DNA of 64,000 nt from JALZKA01 sp963734015 (GTDB lineage: Bacteria; Actinomycetota; Thermoleophilia; Solirubrobacterales; 70-9). Shown here piece by piece: positions 34,747-43,754 of the stretch. A program made the translations under genes and the position numbers. The stretch spans positions 94,490 to 158,489 of the forward strand of contig CAVTFG010000024.1 in the NCBI GenBank assembly GCA_963734015.1, written 5' to 3'. The notes beneath the pieces were generated by a model, which did not search any database, had not been told where the DNA came from, and saw only the letters and a list, made by a program, of their open reading frames with translations. Numbering within the stretch: the first letter of the stretch is position 1; every line of letters begins with the position of its first letter.

Positions 34747-35840
34747 GCGCCGCCCCCCCGAGCCGCATGACCGCTCTCGGGTGGCTGGGCGTGGCTCTCG
34801 TGGCCGCGGTGCTGTTGCTCGCGCCGCTGATCTTCTCCAACTTCTTCTATGGCGTGCTCTTGACGAAGGCCCTCTGGCTCGGGCTGGTGGCGATGAGCAT
34901 GATCTTCCTCTCGAGCTACGGCGGCATGGTCTCGCTCGCCCAGGTGGGCGTGTTCGGGGTCGCGGGGTTCACGATGGCGAACCTTGTCGCCGCCGACGGC
35001 GGAATCGCGACGGCGATCGATCCGTGGCTCGCGGTCTTGGTCGGAGTCGTCGCTGCTGTCGTCGTCGGCCTGATCTTCGGCGCGATCGCGGCGCGCAGCG
35101 AGGGCATCTACTTCCTGATGATCACCCTCGCGTTCGGGGTCATGGTCTTCTACTTCTTCGGCCAGGTGACCCAGCTCTCGGGTCACGGGGGCGTGAACAA
35201 CGTCGAGCTGCCGGGTTTCCTCGGCGACACCATCTCGGACCCGGCGCCCCTCTACTACGTCACACTGGCGGTCTCGGTGCTCGCGTTCGTGGGCGTCCTC
35301 TATCTCGCTCGCACGCCGTTCGGGCTCTCGCTCCAGGGAACGCGGGACGACCCGATTCGGATGCGCGCCCTCGGCTACTACGTCGAGGTGCACCGGACCC
35401 TCGCGTTCGGCGTCGCCGCCCTGATCGCTGCGGCCGCCGGGATCCTGTCGGTCTGGTACAACCGCCGCATCGACCCGGGGTCGGTGGCGCTCGGGCAGGT
35501 GATCGACGTCCTCGTGATAGCGGTCATCGGCGGTCTCTATCGCCTTCAGGGCGCCTGGGTCGGGGCCCTCGCCTTCGTGCTCCTCGACAACTACTCGCGG
35601 AGCTGGACGCCCGAGATCGGCACGGTGCTCGGTCCCGAGCGGTTCAACACCCTGCTCGGCCTGATCTTCCTCGCGATCATCCTGATCTCCCCCGGCGGCC
35701 TCGTCGGGGCCTGGGAGCAGGCGCGGGACCGCCTCCGCGGAAGCTTCGGCCGCGGCGGGGGCGATCGGGACCCTCCCGCCGCGGAGCCACGTGAACCAAT
35801 CGAGCGAGCTCAGGCCGCCGGTCGGCCCGGCGTGCCGTGA
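34743..35840 (+). CDS. Branched-chain-amino-acid-type ABC importer permease (LivM family)
   Basis: This is the second Liv-type permease, 365 residues. Family segments are LFSSYG-like (SSYGGMVSLAQVGVFGVAGF), EGIYFLMITLAFGVMVFYFF, ARTPFGLSLQGTRDDPIRMR, ALGYYVEVHRTLAFGVAALI and YRLQGAWVGALAFVLLDNY. The C-terminal 40 residues are polar and Gly/Pro-rich. It starts in an ATGA overlap with LivH. In this family such systems carry amino acids, urea, amides or aromatic acids, so the name should not be read as proof of substrate. Confidence 0.91.
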   Translation: MSAAPPSRMTALGWLGVALVAAVLLLAPLIFSNFFYGVLLTKALWLGLVAMSMIFLSSYGGMVSLAQVGVFGVAGFTMANLVAADGGIATAIDPWLAVLVGVVAAVVVGLIFGAIAARSEGIYFLMITLAFGVMVFYFFGQVTQLSGHGGVNNVELPGFLGDTISDPAPLYYVTLAVSVLAFVGVLYLARTPFGLSLQGTRDDPIRMRALGYYVEVHRTLAFGVAALIAAAAGILSVWYNRRIDPGSVALGQVIDVLVIAVIGGLYRLQGAWVGALAFVLLDNYSRSWTPEIGTVLGPERFNTLLGLIFLAIILISPGGLVGAWEQARDRLRGSFGRGGGDRDPPAAEPREPIERAQAAGRPGVP

Positions 35841-35877
35841 ATCGAAGTGCAACCCCAACCAGAGGAGGACAGCGCAA

Positions 35878-37279
35878 ATGAGCAAACACGAGGAGAGGAT
35901 GCGCCGCAGGCGCCTGCTCCCGTTGCTCGCGATCATCGCGGCCTTGGGCCTTGTGATCGCCGGATGCGGGGACGACGACGACGACGGCGGCGAGACCGGC
36001 GAGACGAGCAGCGACCCGATCAAGGTCGGCTTCCTGTCGACCTGCGAGGGCGCGTTCGGTGCCTTCTACGAGGCGACGGCGGGCGGCTTCAACGTGCCGT
36101 TGATCAATCGCGGCGCCGAGGCCACCTCGGAGGTTCCAACGGACGGGATCGAAGGGGCGGAGATCGCGGGCCGGCCGGTTGAGGTCGTTGGCTACGGCTG
36201 CAGCGACGAGACGCCGGACGTGGCCGTTCAGGAGGCGCGCCGGCTGATCGAGCAGGAGGACGCGGACATCCTGATCGGGCCGCTCTCGGGCGACGAGGGC
36301 ATCGCGATCGCGAACTACGCCCTGGAGCAACCGGACAAGACGTTCATCAATGGTGCGTCCGGTGCGCAGGACACGACGCTGAAGGTGCAGGCGCCGAACT
36401 TCTTCCGGTACCACACCGACGGCGCGCAGTGGTCGGCCGGAGTGGGCGATTACGCCTACAACGAGCTCGGCTGGCGAACGGCCGCGGTGATCGGCGACGA
36501 CTACTCGTTCCCGTACACGTCGGTCGGCGGGTTCATCGCCGACTTCTGCGCCGTTGGCGGTGACGTCACGGACCGGATCTGGCCGCCCCTCGGCGAGACC
36601 GACTACTCGTCGTTCATCGCGCAGATCCCCGACAACGTCGACGGCCTCTATCTCGGCATCGGCGGCGAGGGCCTGATCGCGTTCGTCGAGCAGTACGTCG
36701 AGCAGAAGGGCCCGTTCAAGCCCGACGAGGTCATCGGCAACCTGTTCGTCGACGACCCGCTCGTGCTCAAGGAGATCGGCGACCGGATGATCGGGGTCAC
36801 CACCTCGGGCAACACGGCCGGCGACTCGACCGAGCCGGAGGTCGAGGAGTACGTCTCCGAGATCGACGCGGTGTACCCGGAGGTCGCGGAGGCGGCTGCC
36901 AGCGTGTTCGTCTACCACTACTACACGGCGACGGAGGCGATGGCGCAGGCGATCGAGGAGCTCGACGGAGACATCTCCGATCCGCAGGAGTTCCACGAGG
37001 TGCTGTCGAACATCGAGCTCTCGGGCTCCGATGCGGCGTTCGGCGACATCAGCTCTCGACGACAACCGTCAGGCGATCTCGGACAACTACATCAAGCAGG
37101 TTGTCGAGGGCCCGGACGGCCCGACCGTCGAGACGATCGCCCGCATCCCGGCGGTCGATCAGACATTCGGTGGGTTGTTCACCCCCGAGACTCCGGCGCC
37201 CGATCGCCAGAACCCGGAATGCACCGAGGTGGACCTGCCGTGGGCCGGTCAAGCCGAGCCGGTGAACTTCGGCGGCTGA
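35878..37279 (+). CDS. Liv-type ABC importer substrate-binding lipoprotein (one frameshift)
   Basis: This is a type-1 periplasmic receptor of about 466 residues. The ATG lies behind AGAGGAGGAC. The lipoprotein signal ends LVIAGC with Cys30, followed by an Asp-rich linker as in the sugar receptor at 10197. The ligand-binding fold begins IKVGFLSTCEGAFGAFYEAT and shows VQEARRLIEQEDADILIGPL, FFRYHTDGAQWSAGVGDYAY, AAVIGDDYSFPYTSVGGF and VFVYHYYTATEAMAQAIEEL. Near 37054 the frame shifts by one; the end continues LDDNRQAISDNYIKQVVEG and PVNFGG to 37279. Ligand unknown. Confidence 0.88.
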
Positions 37280-37288
37280 CAGGATGCG

Positions 37289-38075
37289 GTGACGCCTCCT
37301 CCTCAACCAGTCGCCGAGCGCGCCGAGCCGATCCTCCGCTTGCGGGGGATCGGCCGGCGCTTCGGTGGCGTCCACGCGGTCCGGGAGGTGACCATCGACG
37401 TGGGCGCCCGAGAGCGGCGGGCGATCCTGGGTCCGAACGGCGCCGGCAAGACGACGCTGTTCAACCTGATCTCGGGCGAGATCCCGCCGAGCGAGGGGAC
37501 GATCGAGCTGTTCGGCTCGGACGTCACCTCGCTGCCCGCCCGGGCGCGGCCCAAGCTCGGGCTCTCGCGAACGTTCCAGACCTCGCGAGTTCTCGCGCGG
37601 CCTCTCGGTCGAGGACAACGTCTACCTGGCGATTCTCGGTGCCGGCGATGGCCACCTGCGGTCCGTTCGCAACGCCCGCGACGGTGAGATCCGCCAGCGT
37701 GCGCGGTCCGTCGCGGCCGAGATGGGCCTCGAGGGCCAGCTCGAGCGACTCGCCGGCGAGCTGTCGCACGGCGAGCAGCGGCAGCTCGAGGTCGCGATGG
37801 CCCGGTCCACGGACCCGAAGCTGATGATGCTCGACGAGCCCGCGGCCGGGCTCTCGCGCTCCGAGCGCCAGGCGCTCACCGAGATGCTGCTGGCGCTCGA
37901 CCCGCAGATCACCCTGATCTTGATCGAGCACGACATGGACGTCGCGTTGCGCGTCGCGGACTGGGTGACGATGATGCATGACGGTCGGGTGATCGTCGAA
38001 GGCACGCCCGAGGAGATCAGGGCCAACGAGACAGTGCACGAGCTTTACCTTGGGAGCCAGTACACAAATGCCTGA
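37289..38075 (+). CDS. Liv-type ABC importer ATPase 1 (LivG family; one frameshift)
   Basis: This ATP-binding subunit has about 261 residues and starts at GTG 37289. FGGVHAVREVTIDVG leads to Walker A LGPNGAGKTTLFNLISGE, and LGLSRTFQTSRVL is the LivG Q-loop region. One base is gained or lost near 37597, after which GLSVEDNVYLAILGAG, LSHGEQRQLEVAMA (signature), LMMLDEPAAGLSRSE (Walker B) and LILIEHDMDVAL follow normally. The end overlaps the next ATPase gene by 8 bp. Confidence 0.88.
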
Positions 38076-38814
38076 GCCGCTGCTGGAGGTGCGCAACCTG
38101 AACGGGTACTACGGCAGTGCCCACGTGCTCCAGGACGTCAGCCTGGACGTGGGAGCGGATCCGGTGGCGGTGATCGGGCGGAACGGGATGGGCAAGTCGA
38201 CACTTTGTCTGGCGCTCCTGGGCCTGCTCGACTCCACCAGCGGGTCGGCTCGGTTCCAGGGGCAGGAGCTGGTGGGACTGCCGCCCTACAAGATCGCGGC
38301 CCTCGGCATCGGGTACGTGCCGCAGGGGCGCCGGCTGTTCCAGTCGCTGACCGTCGAGGAGCACCTCCGCCTGGTCGCCGGCCGCCGGAACGGCGCGGGC
38401 TGGACAGCCGCGAGGGTGTACGAGCTGTTCCCGCGCCTCGAGCAGCGCCGGAGCCTCAGCGCCATGCAGCTCTCGGGCGGCGAGCAGCAGATGCTTGCGA
38501 TTGCGCGCGCCCTCCTGCTCGACCCGAAGCTGTTGATCATGGACGAGCCCTCGGAGGGCTTGGCCCCGGCCGTCGTGGAAACTCTGGTCGACGCCATCAA
38601 GGCGCTCACCGACGAGGGCAAGGCGCTGCTGGTGGTCGAACAGAACCTCGGCGTTGCGGTCGCGCTGGCCCAGCGCCAGCTGGTGATGGTGGCCGGCCGG
38701 ATCGCGGCCGAGACCACCTCCGACGAGATCGAGAACGACGCGGACGCCCAGCGCCGCTACCTGGGAGTGGAGCCGCTTCGCCAGGACGACCAGCCCCAAC
38801 CGACGGAGCAGTGA
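38068..38814 (+). CDS. Liv-type ABC importer ATPase 2 (LivF family)
   Basis: This is the second ATP-binding subunit, 248 residues from ATG 38068. LEVRNLNGYYGSAHVLQDVS is the LivF-type opening, followed by Walker A IGRNGMGKSTL, LGIGYVPQGRRLFQSLTVEE, the signature LSGGEQQMLAIARALLLDP and Walker B LLIMDEPSEGLAP. The stop overlaps the start of the cupin gene (TGATG), so the operon continues into the catabolic genes that presumably use the imported compound. Confidence 0.93.
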   Translation: MPEPLLEVRNLNGYYGSAHVLQDVSLDVGADPVAVIGRNGMGKSTLCLALLGLLDSTSGSARFQGQELVGLPPYKIAALGIGYVPQGRRLFQSLTVEEHLRLVAGRRNGAGWTAARVYELFPRLEQRRSLSAMQLSGGEQQMLAIARALLLDPKLLIMDEPSEGLAPAVVETLVDAIKALTDEGKALLVVEQNLGVAVALAQRQLVMVAGRIAAETTSDEIENDADAQRRYLGVEPLRQDDQPQPTEQ

Positions 38815-39224
38815 TGGAAGCGATAGATCATCGAGCGCAACCGGTCCAATCCCTCGACTGGGGCGTGATCAAATGGCTGGTCAGCCCCGACGACACCGAC
38901 GGCGCGGCGCTGACCCTCGGCGAGGTCCTGCTCTTGCCCGGCAAGGGCCACGAGCGGCACAACCACCCGGAGTCCGAGGAGGTGCTCTACGTCCTCTCGG
39001 GCGAGGGCCGCCAGATGCTCGACGACGGCGAGGAGCATTGGTTCGACGTCGGCCCGGGCGACACGATCTACGTGCCACAGGCGATGTACCACGCGACGAT
39101 CAACACCGGCTGGCAGCCGATCCGCCTGCTGGCGATCTACAACCCCGGCGGCGCCGAGCGGGTCCTCCGAGACCTCCCGGACTTCCGCGAGGGCGACGGC
39201 CCGGACTGGACGCTTGCGGGCTGA
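38814..39224 (+). CDS. Cupin-domain protein
   Basis: This is a single-domain cupin of 136 residues. HERHNHPESEEVLYVLSGEG supplies the His/His/Glu ligands of motif 1, and GPGDTIYVPQAMYHATINTG supplies motif 2 with its His, so a metal site is likely intact. Small cupins of this sort act as sugar or keto-acid isomerases, lyases or dioxygenase-like enzymes. Its start overlaps the livF stop by one base, and the Tm-1-like gene follows after 65 bp. Confidence 0.85.
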   Translation: MEAIDHRAQPVQSLDWGVIKWLVSPDDTDGAALTLGEVLLLPGKGHERHNHPESEEVLYVLSGEGRQMLDDGEEHWFDVGPGDTIYVPQAMYHATINTGWQPIRLLAIYNPGGAERVLRDLPDFREGDGPDWTLAG

Positions 39225-39289
39225 GCCCGGGAGCTGATGAGCGACGCAAGGCGCGAAAGCGTGTTTGCCCCCCTGGAAAGGGAGGTGTT

Positions 39290-40504
39290 ATGGCTCCCGT
39301 CGTTCTTCTGATCGGGACCCTCGACACGAAGGCCGAGGAGTACGCGTACCTCCGCGATCGGCTCCACGAGGCCGGTGTCGACGTCCTGCTGGCCGACGTC
39401 GGCACGCTGGAGGAGCCGGGGGTCGAGCCCGACATCACCCGCGACGAGGTCGCGGCGGGCGTCGGCGCCGACCCCGGAGCATTGGCCGCCGCCGGCGACC
39501 GCGGGGCGGCGGTGACCGCGATGGCCGACGCCGCCGCGGTCCTCGCGCGGCGCCTCCACGAGGAGGGCCGGATCGCGGGGATCCTCGCCGCCGGTGGCTC
39601 CGGCAACACCGCGATCGCCACCAGGGCGATGCAGGCGCTGCCGGTGGGCGTGCCGAAGCTGATGGTCTCGACGATGGCGGCCGGGGACACCCGCGACTAC
39701 ATCGGCTCGCGCGACGTGACCTTGATGGCATCGGTCACGGACGTGGCCGGCGTCAACCCGATCTCGGCGAGGGTGCTGGCGAACGCCGCCGCGGCGATGG
39801 CCGGCATGGTCAGCGCCCCGCCCGTCGAGGTTTCGGAGGAGCGCCCGCTGATCGGGGTGACGATGTTCGGGGTCACCACGCCCTGCGTGACCGCGGCGCG
39901 AGCGGAACTGGAATCGCGCGGGTACGAGCCGGTCGTCTTCCACGCCACGGGGGTCGGCGGGCGCTCGCTCGAGGGCCTGATGGAGTCCGGATTCCTGCGC
40001 GGCGTCCTCGACACGACGACGACCGAGCTCTGCGACGACCTCGTCGGCGGCGTCCTGTCGGCAGGCCCCGACCGGCTCGAGATGGCCGGCCGGCTCGGGC
40101 TGCCGCAGGTGGTGTCCGTCGGCGCGCTCGACATGGTCAACTTCGGCGCGCGCGAGACCGTTCCCGAGCGCTTCGAGGACCGCAACCTCTACGTCCACAA
40201 CCCGATCGTGACCCTGATGCGGACGACGGCCGAGGAGTGCGCGGAGCTGGGACGCCGGATCGCCGCGAAGCTGTCGGCCGCCACCGGCCCGACGGCGCTC
40301 TTCCTGCCGCTGCGGGGCGTTTCGATGATCGACGCGGAGGGCGAGCCGTTCTGGGATCCGGAGGCCGATGCGGCCCTCTTCGATGAGCTCCGCGCGGGGC
40401 TGGGGGACGGGGTGGAGCTCGTCGAGCTCGACCTGCACATCAACGACCCCGCGTTCGCCGGCGCGATGGTCGCGAAGCTCGACGACTACATGAAGGAGGC
40501 ATAG
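39290..40504 (+). CDS. Tm-1-like ATP-binding protein (UPF0261)
   Basis: This 404-residue protein is homologous to the N-terminal domain of the tomato Tm-1 antiviral protein. It opens APVVLLIGTLDTKAEEYAYL and contains LAAGGSGNTAIATRAMQALP, VGVPKLMVSTMAAGDTRDYI, DVTLMASVTDVAGVNPISAR, IGVTMFGVTTPCVTAARAEL, VFHATGVGGRSLEGLMESGF and LPLRGVSMIDAEGEPFWDPE. GGGAGGTG-like Shine-Dalgarno (GGAGGTG, 39281-39287) fixes the ATG. The TIM-barrel gene 2 bp downstream corresponds to the C-terminal domain of plant Tm-1. Bacterial function is not established; its operon suggests catabolism of the Liv-type substrate. A paralog lies at 49090. Confidence 0.9.
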   Translation: MAPVVLLIGTLDTKAEEYAYLRDRLHEAGVDVLLADVGTLEEPGVEPDITRDEVAAGVGADPGALAAAGDRGAAVTAMADAAAVLARRLHEEGRIAGILAAGGSGNTAIATRAMQALPVGVPKLMVSTMAAGDTRDYIGSRDVTLMASVTDVAGVNPISARVLANAAAAMAGMVSAPPVEVSEERPLIGVTMFGVTTPCVTAARAELESRGYEPVVFHATGVGGRSLEGLMESGFLRGVLDTTTTELCDDLVGGVLSAGPDRLEMAGRLGLPQVVSVGALDMVNFGARETVPERFEDRNLYVHNPIVTLMRTTAEECAELGRRIAAKLSAATGPTALFLPLRGVSMIDAEGEPFWDPEADAALFDELRAGLGDGVELVELDLHINDPAFAGAMVAKLDDYMKEA

Positions 40505-40506
40505 CG

Positions 40507-41334
40507 ATGGGCGCCATGACCGGTGACGAGGCGCGCGCGAAGCTGCGCGCGACCCTGGATTCGGGCGGGGTGATCATCGGCGCGGGCGCCGGGACGGGCC
40601 TGTCGGCGAAATGCGCCGAGGACGGCGGGACGGACCTGATCATCATCTACAACTCCGGGCGCTACCGGATGGCGGGCCGCGGCTCGCTCGCCGGCCTCCT
40701 TCCGTACGGCGACGCGAACGCGATCGTGATGGAGATGGCGGGGGAGGTGCTGCCGGTCGTGAGCGACACGCCGGTCCTCGCGGGGGTCTGCGGGACCGAC
40801 CCGTTCCGGCTGATGCCCAACTTCCTGCGCGAAGTCGCCGCCGCGGGCTTCGCCGGCGTCCAGAACTTCCCCACCGTCGGCCTGATCGACGGCACGTTCC
40901 GGACCAACCTGGAGGAGACCGGGATGAGCTACGCCCTCGAGGTCGAGATGATCCGCGAAGCGGCCGGGATGGGCCTCCTGACCACGCCGTACGTGTTCGA
41001 CCCGGAGTCGGCCGCGGCGATGACCGAGGCCGGCGCCGACGTGCTCGTGCCCCACATGGGCCTGACGACCAAGGGGATGATCGGGGCCGAGACGGCGCTG
41101 AGTCTCGACGACTGCGTCGAGCGGATCCAGGCGATGCGCGACGCCGCGATCGAGGTCAATCCCGACGTGATCGTCCTCTGCCACGGCGGCCCGCTCGCGG
41201 AGCCCGAGGACGCCGCCTACGTGCTCGAGCGGACGACCGGGATCGTCGGGTTCTTCGGCGCCTCGAGCATGGAACGGCTGCCGACCGAGACCGCGATGGT
41301 CGAGAACATGAAGCGCTTCAAGGCGCTCGGCTAG
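40507..41334 (+). CDS. Phosphoenolpyruvate-hydrolase-like TIM-barrel protein (PF09370 family)
   Basis: This is a 275-residue TIM barrel of the PEP-hydrolase/PEP-mutase-like family. Motifs are IIGAGAGTGLSAKCAEDGGT, LIIIYNSGRYRMAGRGSLAG, LPYGDANAIVMEMAGEVLP, VLAGVCGTDPFRLMPNFL, GFAGVQNFPTVGLIDGTFR, EVEMIREAAGMGLLTTPYVF, DVLVPHMGLTTKGMIGAETA, LCHGGPLAEPEDAAYVLE and GFFGASSMERLPTE. The family name is tentative, as activity of most members is undetermined. It begins 2 bp after the Tm-1-like stop, and the two proteins are the split equivalent of plant Tm-1, so a complex is plausible. Confidence 0.9.
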   Translation: MGAMTGDEARAKLRATLDSGGVIIGAGAGTGLSAKCAEDGGTDLIIIYNSGRYRMAGRGSLAGLLPYGDANAIVMEMAGEVLPVVSDTPVLAGVCGTDPFRLMPNFLREVAAAGFAGVQNFPTVGLIDGTFRTNLEETGMSYALEVEMIREAAGMGLLTTPYVFDPESAAAMTEAGADVLVPHMGLTTKGMIGAETALSLDDCVERIQAMRDAAIEVNPDVIVLCHGGPLAEPEDAAYVLERTTGIVGFFGASSMERLPTETAMVENMKRFKALG

Positions 41335-41861
41335 CGCCCGCTGCGTCCGCGCAAGACGAGCGCCCAGGCAATGCAGCCGAAGGCCGCCGTCGATGCCAGC
41401 GTCCGGACGATGTCCCAGGCGACCCAGGGGGTCACGAAGTCGTCGCGCACGGCGGCCAGGCTCTCGATGCCGTCGAGGTCGCCCGCCTGCTTCAGCTCTT
41501 CGTTGAGCGGGAGATGGATTGCGAAGGTGATGACGGCCGTCACCGTGTAGAGGGCGAGGGCGGCCCCGATCCAGCCTGCCGCCTCGGCCGCGCCGGAGCG
41601 ACGCGCCTGCAGAAGGGCGACCGTTCCGAGCGCCCCGGCAGCGACAAAGGTCAGTGGGAAGACCGGATTGTCGATCATCCGCTGCATCGCATCGACAAGC
41701 GTGCGGTCCTCCGCGGCGGAAAGGCCCGGCATGACGGCGGTCGAGAAGGTGTAGAAGAGCCCCGCGAACAGCCCCATGGCGATCACCGCCGCACCGAGGG
41801 CGATGTCCGCGTTGCGGGCGGCGCCCGTCGGGTCCTCCACGGCTGGAGAAGGCGCCGGCAA
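41331..41861 (-). CDS. DUF1772 (anthrone-oxygenase-like) membrane protein
   Basis: This 176-residue protein has four predicted helices: about 20-42 (ALGAAVIAMGLFAGLFYTFS), 67-88, 95-120 and 150-170. AGLFYTFSTAVMPGL and the later FAIHLPLNEEL and WVAWDIVRTLA patterns are typical of DUF1772. Family members are small membrane proteins related to anthrone oxygenases and often sit with regulators and redox genes. The start is TTG 41861, just after the cupin stop. It is convergent with the TIM-barrel gene, the stops overlapping by 4 bp. Confidence 0.8.
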   Translation of the reverse strand: MPAPSPAVEDPTGAARNADIALGAAVIAMGLFAGLFYTFSTAVMPGLSAAEDRTLVDAMQRMIDNPVFPLTFVAAGALGTVALLQARRSGAAEAAGWIGAALALYTVTAVITFAIHLPLNEELKQAGDLDGIESLAAVRDDFVTPWVAWDIVRTLASTAAFGCIAWALVLRGRSGR

Positions 41862-41862
41862 T

Positions 41863-42423
41863 TCATGCTCGGACGTTCAGCGGCCGGGGCGCCGGGCGCA
41901 AGTGACGGCGCCTCGCGAGCCAGGCCAGCGGTGCGAGCGCGATGCGCTGCAGCCGGCGGGGCGGGAACGCTCCCTGTACTTCGTTCTCGAACTCCTCGGT
42001 GAACAGGGCGAGTTCGAGCGGCCTCGGGATTCCGCCCAGCATCGTCCGGCCCTGCTCCGCGAAGCCGACGGCGGTCTCGAAGAGCTGCTCCATCCTCAGC
42101 GCCGGGCGCACCTCGACCCGGACGAGCGCGTCATCGTCGCCGACGTTCGCGAAGTCGTGCTTCTGGCCCGGGGGGACGACGACCACCTCGCCGGGCCCCG
42201 CGACGACCCGCTTGCGTCCCATCCTGAAGCGCATCGTCCCTTCGACGACCTCGAAGCGCTCCTCCTGCTTCGGGTGGATGTGCTGGCCACCGGGGACCCG
42301 CCGGCCCGCGGGAAGCTCGAGGTCGATCGCGAGCAGCTCACCGCCGGTTGCCGCCGATGTCTTGCGGAACGTGATCCGCTCTCCGCTCGCCGGGTTCTCG
42401 AGTGTCTGTCCTGTGTGCGCCAT
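41863..42423 (-). CDS. Cupin-domain protein
   Basis: This 186-residue protein begins HTGQTLENPASGERITFRKT. Its cupin motifs are GQHIHPKQEERFEVVEGTMR (His/His/Glu) and GPGEVVVVPPGQKHDFANVG (His). A C-terminal helical part of about 80 residues (PALRMEQLFETAVGFAEQG onward) is common in actinobacterial cupins of this size. It is divergent from the AraC regulator at 42566, which probably controls it together with the DUF1772 gene. Confidence 0.82.
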   Translation of the reverse strand: MAHTGQTLENPASGERITFRKTSAATGGELLAIDLELPAGRRVPGGQHIHPKQEERFEVVEGTMRFRMGRKRVVAGPGEVVVVPPGQKHDFANVGDDDALVRVEVRPALRMEQLFETAVGFAEQGRTMLGGIPRPLELALFTEEFENEVQGAFPPRRLQRIALAPLAWLARRRHLRPAPRPLNVRA

Positions 42424-42515
42424 GGGTCACTCCGATCGGTCGTCAATGCAATACGTCCAGTTTGGTGCCCGATCACAGGACTGTCTATGACCCAGAGCGC
42501 GCGCATATATGCTCG

Positions 42516-42558
42516 ATCGTCCACCACGCTGGACGATTCGGCGACGAGCGTGCATACT
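42516..42558 (+). promoter_or_regulatory. AraC-gene promoter with inverted-repeat operator
   Basis: ATCGTCCA (42516-42523) and TGGACGAT (42530-42537) form exact 8-bp arms around a 6-nt spacer. CATACT at 42553-42558 is a likely -10 hexamer 7 nt before the AraC ATG (leaderless). The inverted repeat covers the -35 position. A half-site CGTCCA recurs near 42455 on the cupin side. Confidence 0.65.
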
Positions 42559-42565
42559 TGGCGGC

Positions 42566-43549
42566 ATGGAAGCGCCCGACCCCTTCCCGCCGGCGGATCC
42601 CCTCGGCGAGGCACTTCACTTCCTGCGGATGAACGGCGCCTACTACTGCCGTTCCGAGCTCACCGCGCCCTGGGGACTCACGATTCCGCCAACGCCGGGC
42701 TATCTCTGGTTCCACGTGGTCACCTCGGGCCGGCTCTGGCTCGAGACCGGGGACGAAGAGCGGGACTGGATCCAGCTTGGAGACCTCGCGCTCGTGCCGC
42801 ACGGGGACGGCCACGTCCTGCGCAGCGATCCGGGAGTTGCCGCACCGGGGATCCTCGACCTCGAGCGCGAGGCCGTGAGCGATCGCTACGAGATCCTTCG
42901 CCACGGCGGGGGCGGCGCCCCCACCGGCCTGATCTGCGGGGCCGTGCGCTTCGCGCACCCCGCCGCCGGCAACCTGATCGAGATCCTGCCGAGGACGATC
43001 CGCGTCGAGGCATCCAGCTCGCCCAGGCTGGAATGGATGCAGGGCATCCTGCGGCTGATGGCATCCGAGGCCGCCGAGCTGCGGCCCGGGAGCGAGGCCG
43101 TGATCACGCGCCTCGGGGACATCCTCGTGATCCAGGCAATCCGGGCCTGGATCGAGAGCGATCCGGCCGCGCAGAAGGGCTGGCTGGGAGCTCTCCAGGA
43201 CCCCCAGATCGGCCGCGCCATCTCAAACGTTCATCGCGACCCCGCTCGGAACTGGACCGTCGCCTCCCTGGCCGGCGAGCTGGCGATGTCGCGCTCGGCG
43301 TTCGCCGCTCGCTTCACCGAGCTCGTCGGCGAGCCGGTGATGAGCTATGTCGCCCGCTGGCGCATGCAGGTCGCGGTCGCTGCGCTGAAGGAGGAGGGCG
43401 CCACGGTCGGCCAGCTCGCCGACCGGCTCGGCTACCGGTCCGAGGCCGCGTTCAGCCGCGCCTTCAAGCGCGTCATCGGCGTCTCCCCGGGCGCGATCAG
43501 GCGAAGCGGCGAGGAGCATGCTTGGCGGCTCGCTAAGGTGAGCGCATGA
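42566..43549 (+). CDS. AraC-family transcriptional regulator
   Basis: This is a 327-residue regulator. The N-terminal cupin-like sensor domain (HFLRMNGAYYCRSELTAPWG; LGDLALVPHGDGHVLRSDPG; GLICGAVRFAHPAAGNLIEI) is followed by two C-terminal helix-turn-helix units (WTVASLAGELAMSRSAFAAR; TVGQLADRLGYRSEAAFSRA), ending FKRVIGVSPGAIRR. The sensor resembles the cupin_6 type found in many AraC regulators next to short oxidoreductase genes. ATG 42566 is chosen because an earlier in-frame start would run through the operator. The stop overlaps the next small gene. Confidence 0.9.
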   Translation: MEAPDPFPPADPLGEALHFLRMNGAYYCRSELTAPWGLTIPPTPGYLWFHVVTSGRLWLETGDEERDWIQLGDLALVPHGDGHVLRSDPGVAAPGILDLEREAVSDRYEILRHGGGGAPTGLICGAVRFAHPAAGNLIEILPRTIRVEASSSPRLEWMQGILRLMASEAAELRPGSEAVITRLGDILVIQAIRAWIESDPAAQKGWLGALQDPQIGRAISNVHRDPARNWTVASLAGELAMSRSAFAARFTELVGEPVMSYVARWRMQVAVAALKEEGATVGQLADRLGYRSEAAFSRAFKRVIGVSPGAIRRSGEEHAWRLAKVSA

Positions 43550-43754
43550 GCCTCATGGACCTGATCGACAAGGCCGAGAGCTGATCGGCGGCGACGGGAT
43601 CGACGCCCTCACCGAGAAGGCCGGGAGCTCTCCGAATCGCCCAGGGCGAGGGCGGTGTGCTCGAGAACGCTCAGCAAGCGGTCCGGGGCTCGGCGAGGAC
43701 GGCGGCGACGCCGGAGATGCGTCGGCCGACCCGTCCGGCGGGTCGAAGCAGTAG
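43546..43754 (+). pseudogene. Degraded small gene, possible Rv0909-like antitoxin-type protein
   Basis: ATG 43546 overlaps the AraC stop (ATGA) and begins MSLMDLIDKAE, but a stop follows at once in that frame. Reading through four one-base shifts restores a plausible 69-residue acidic protein: LIGGDGIDALTEKAGELSE, then IAQGEGGVLENAQQAVRG, then LGEDGGDAGDASADPSGGSK and TAG at 43752. It vaguely resembles short antitoxin-like proteins of the Rv0909 type, a weak comparison. Four indels in 209 bp is far above the rate elsewhere, which favours true decay or a locally bad assembly. Confidence 0.4.
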
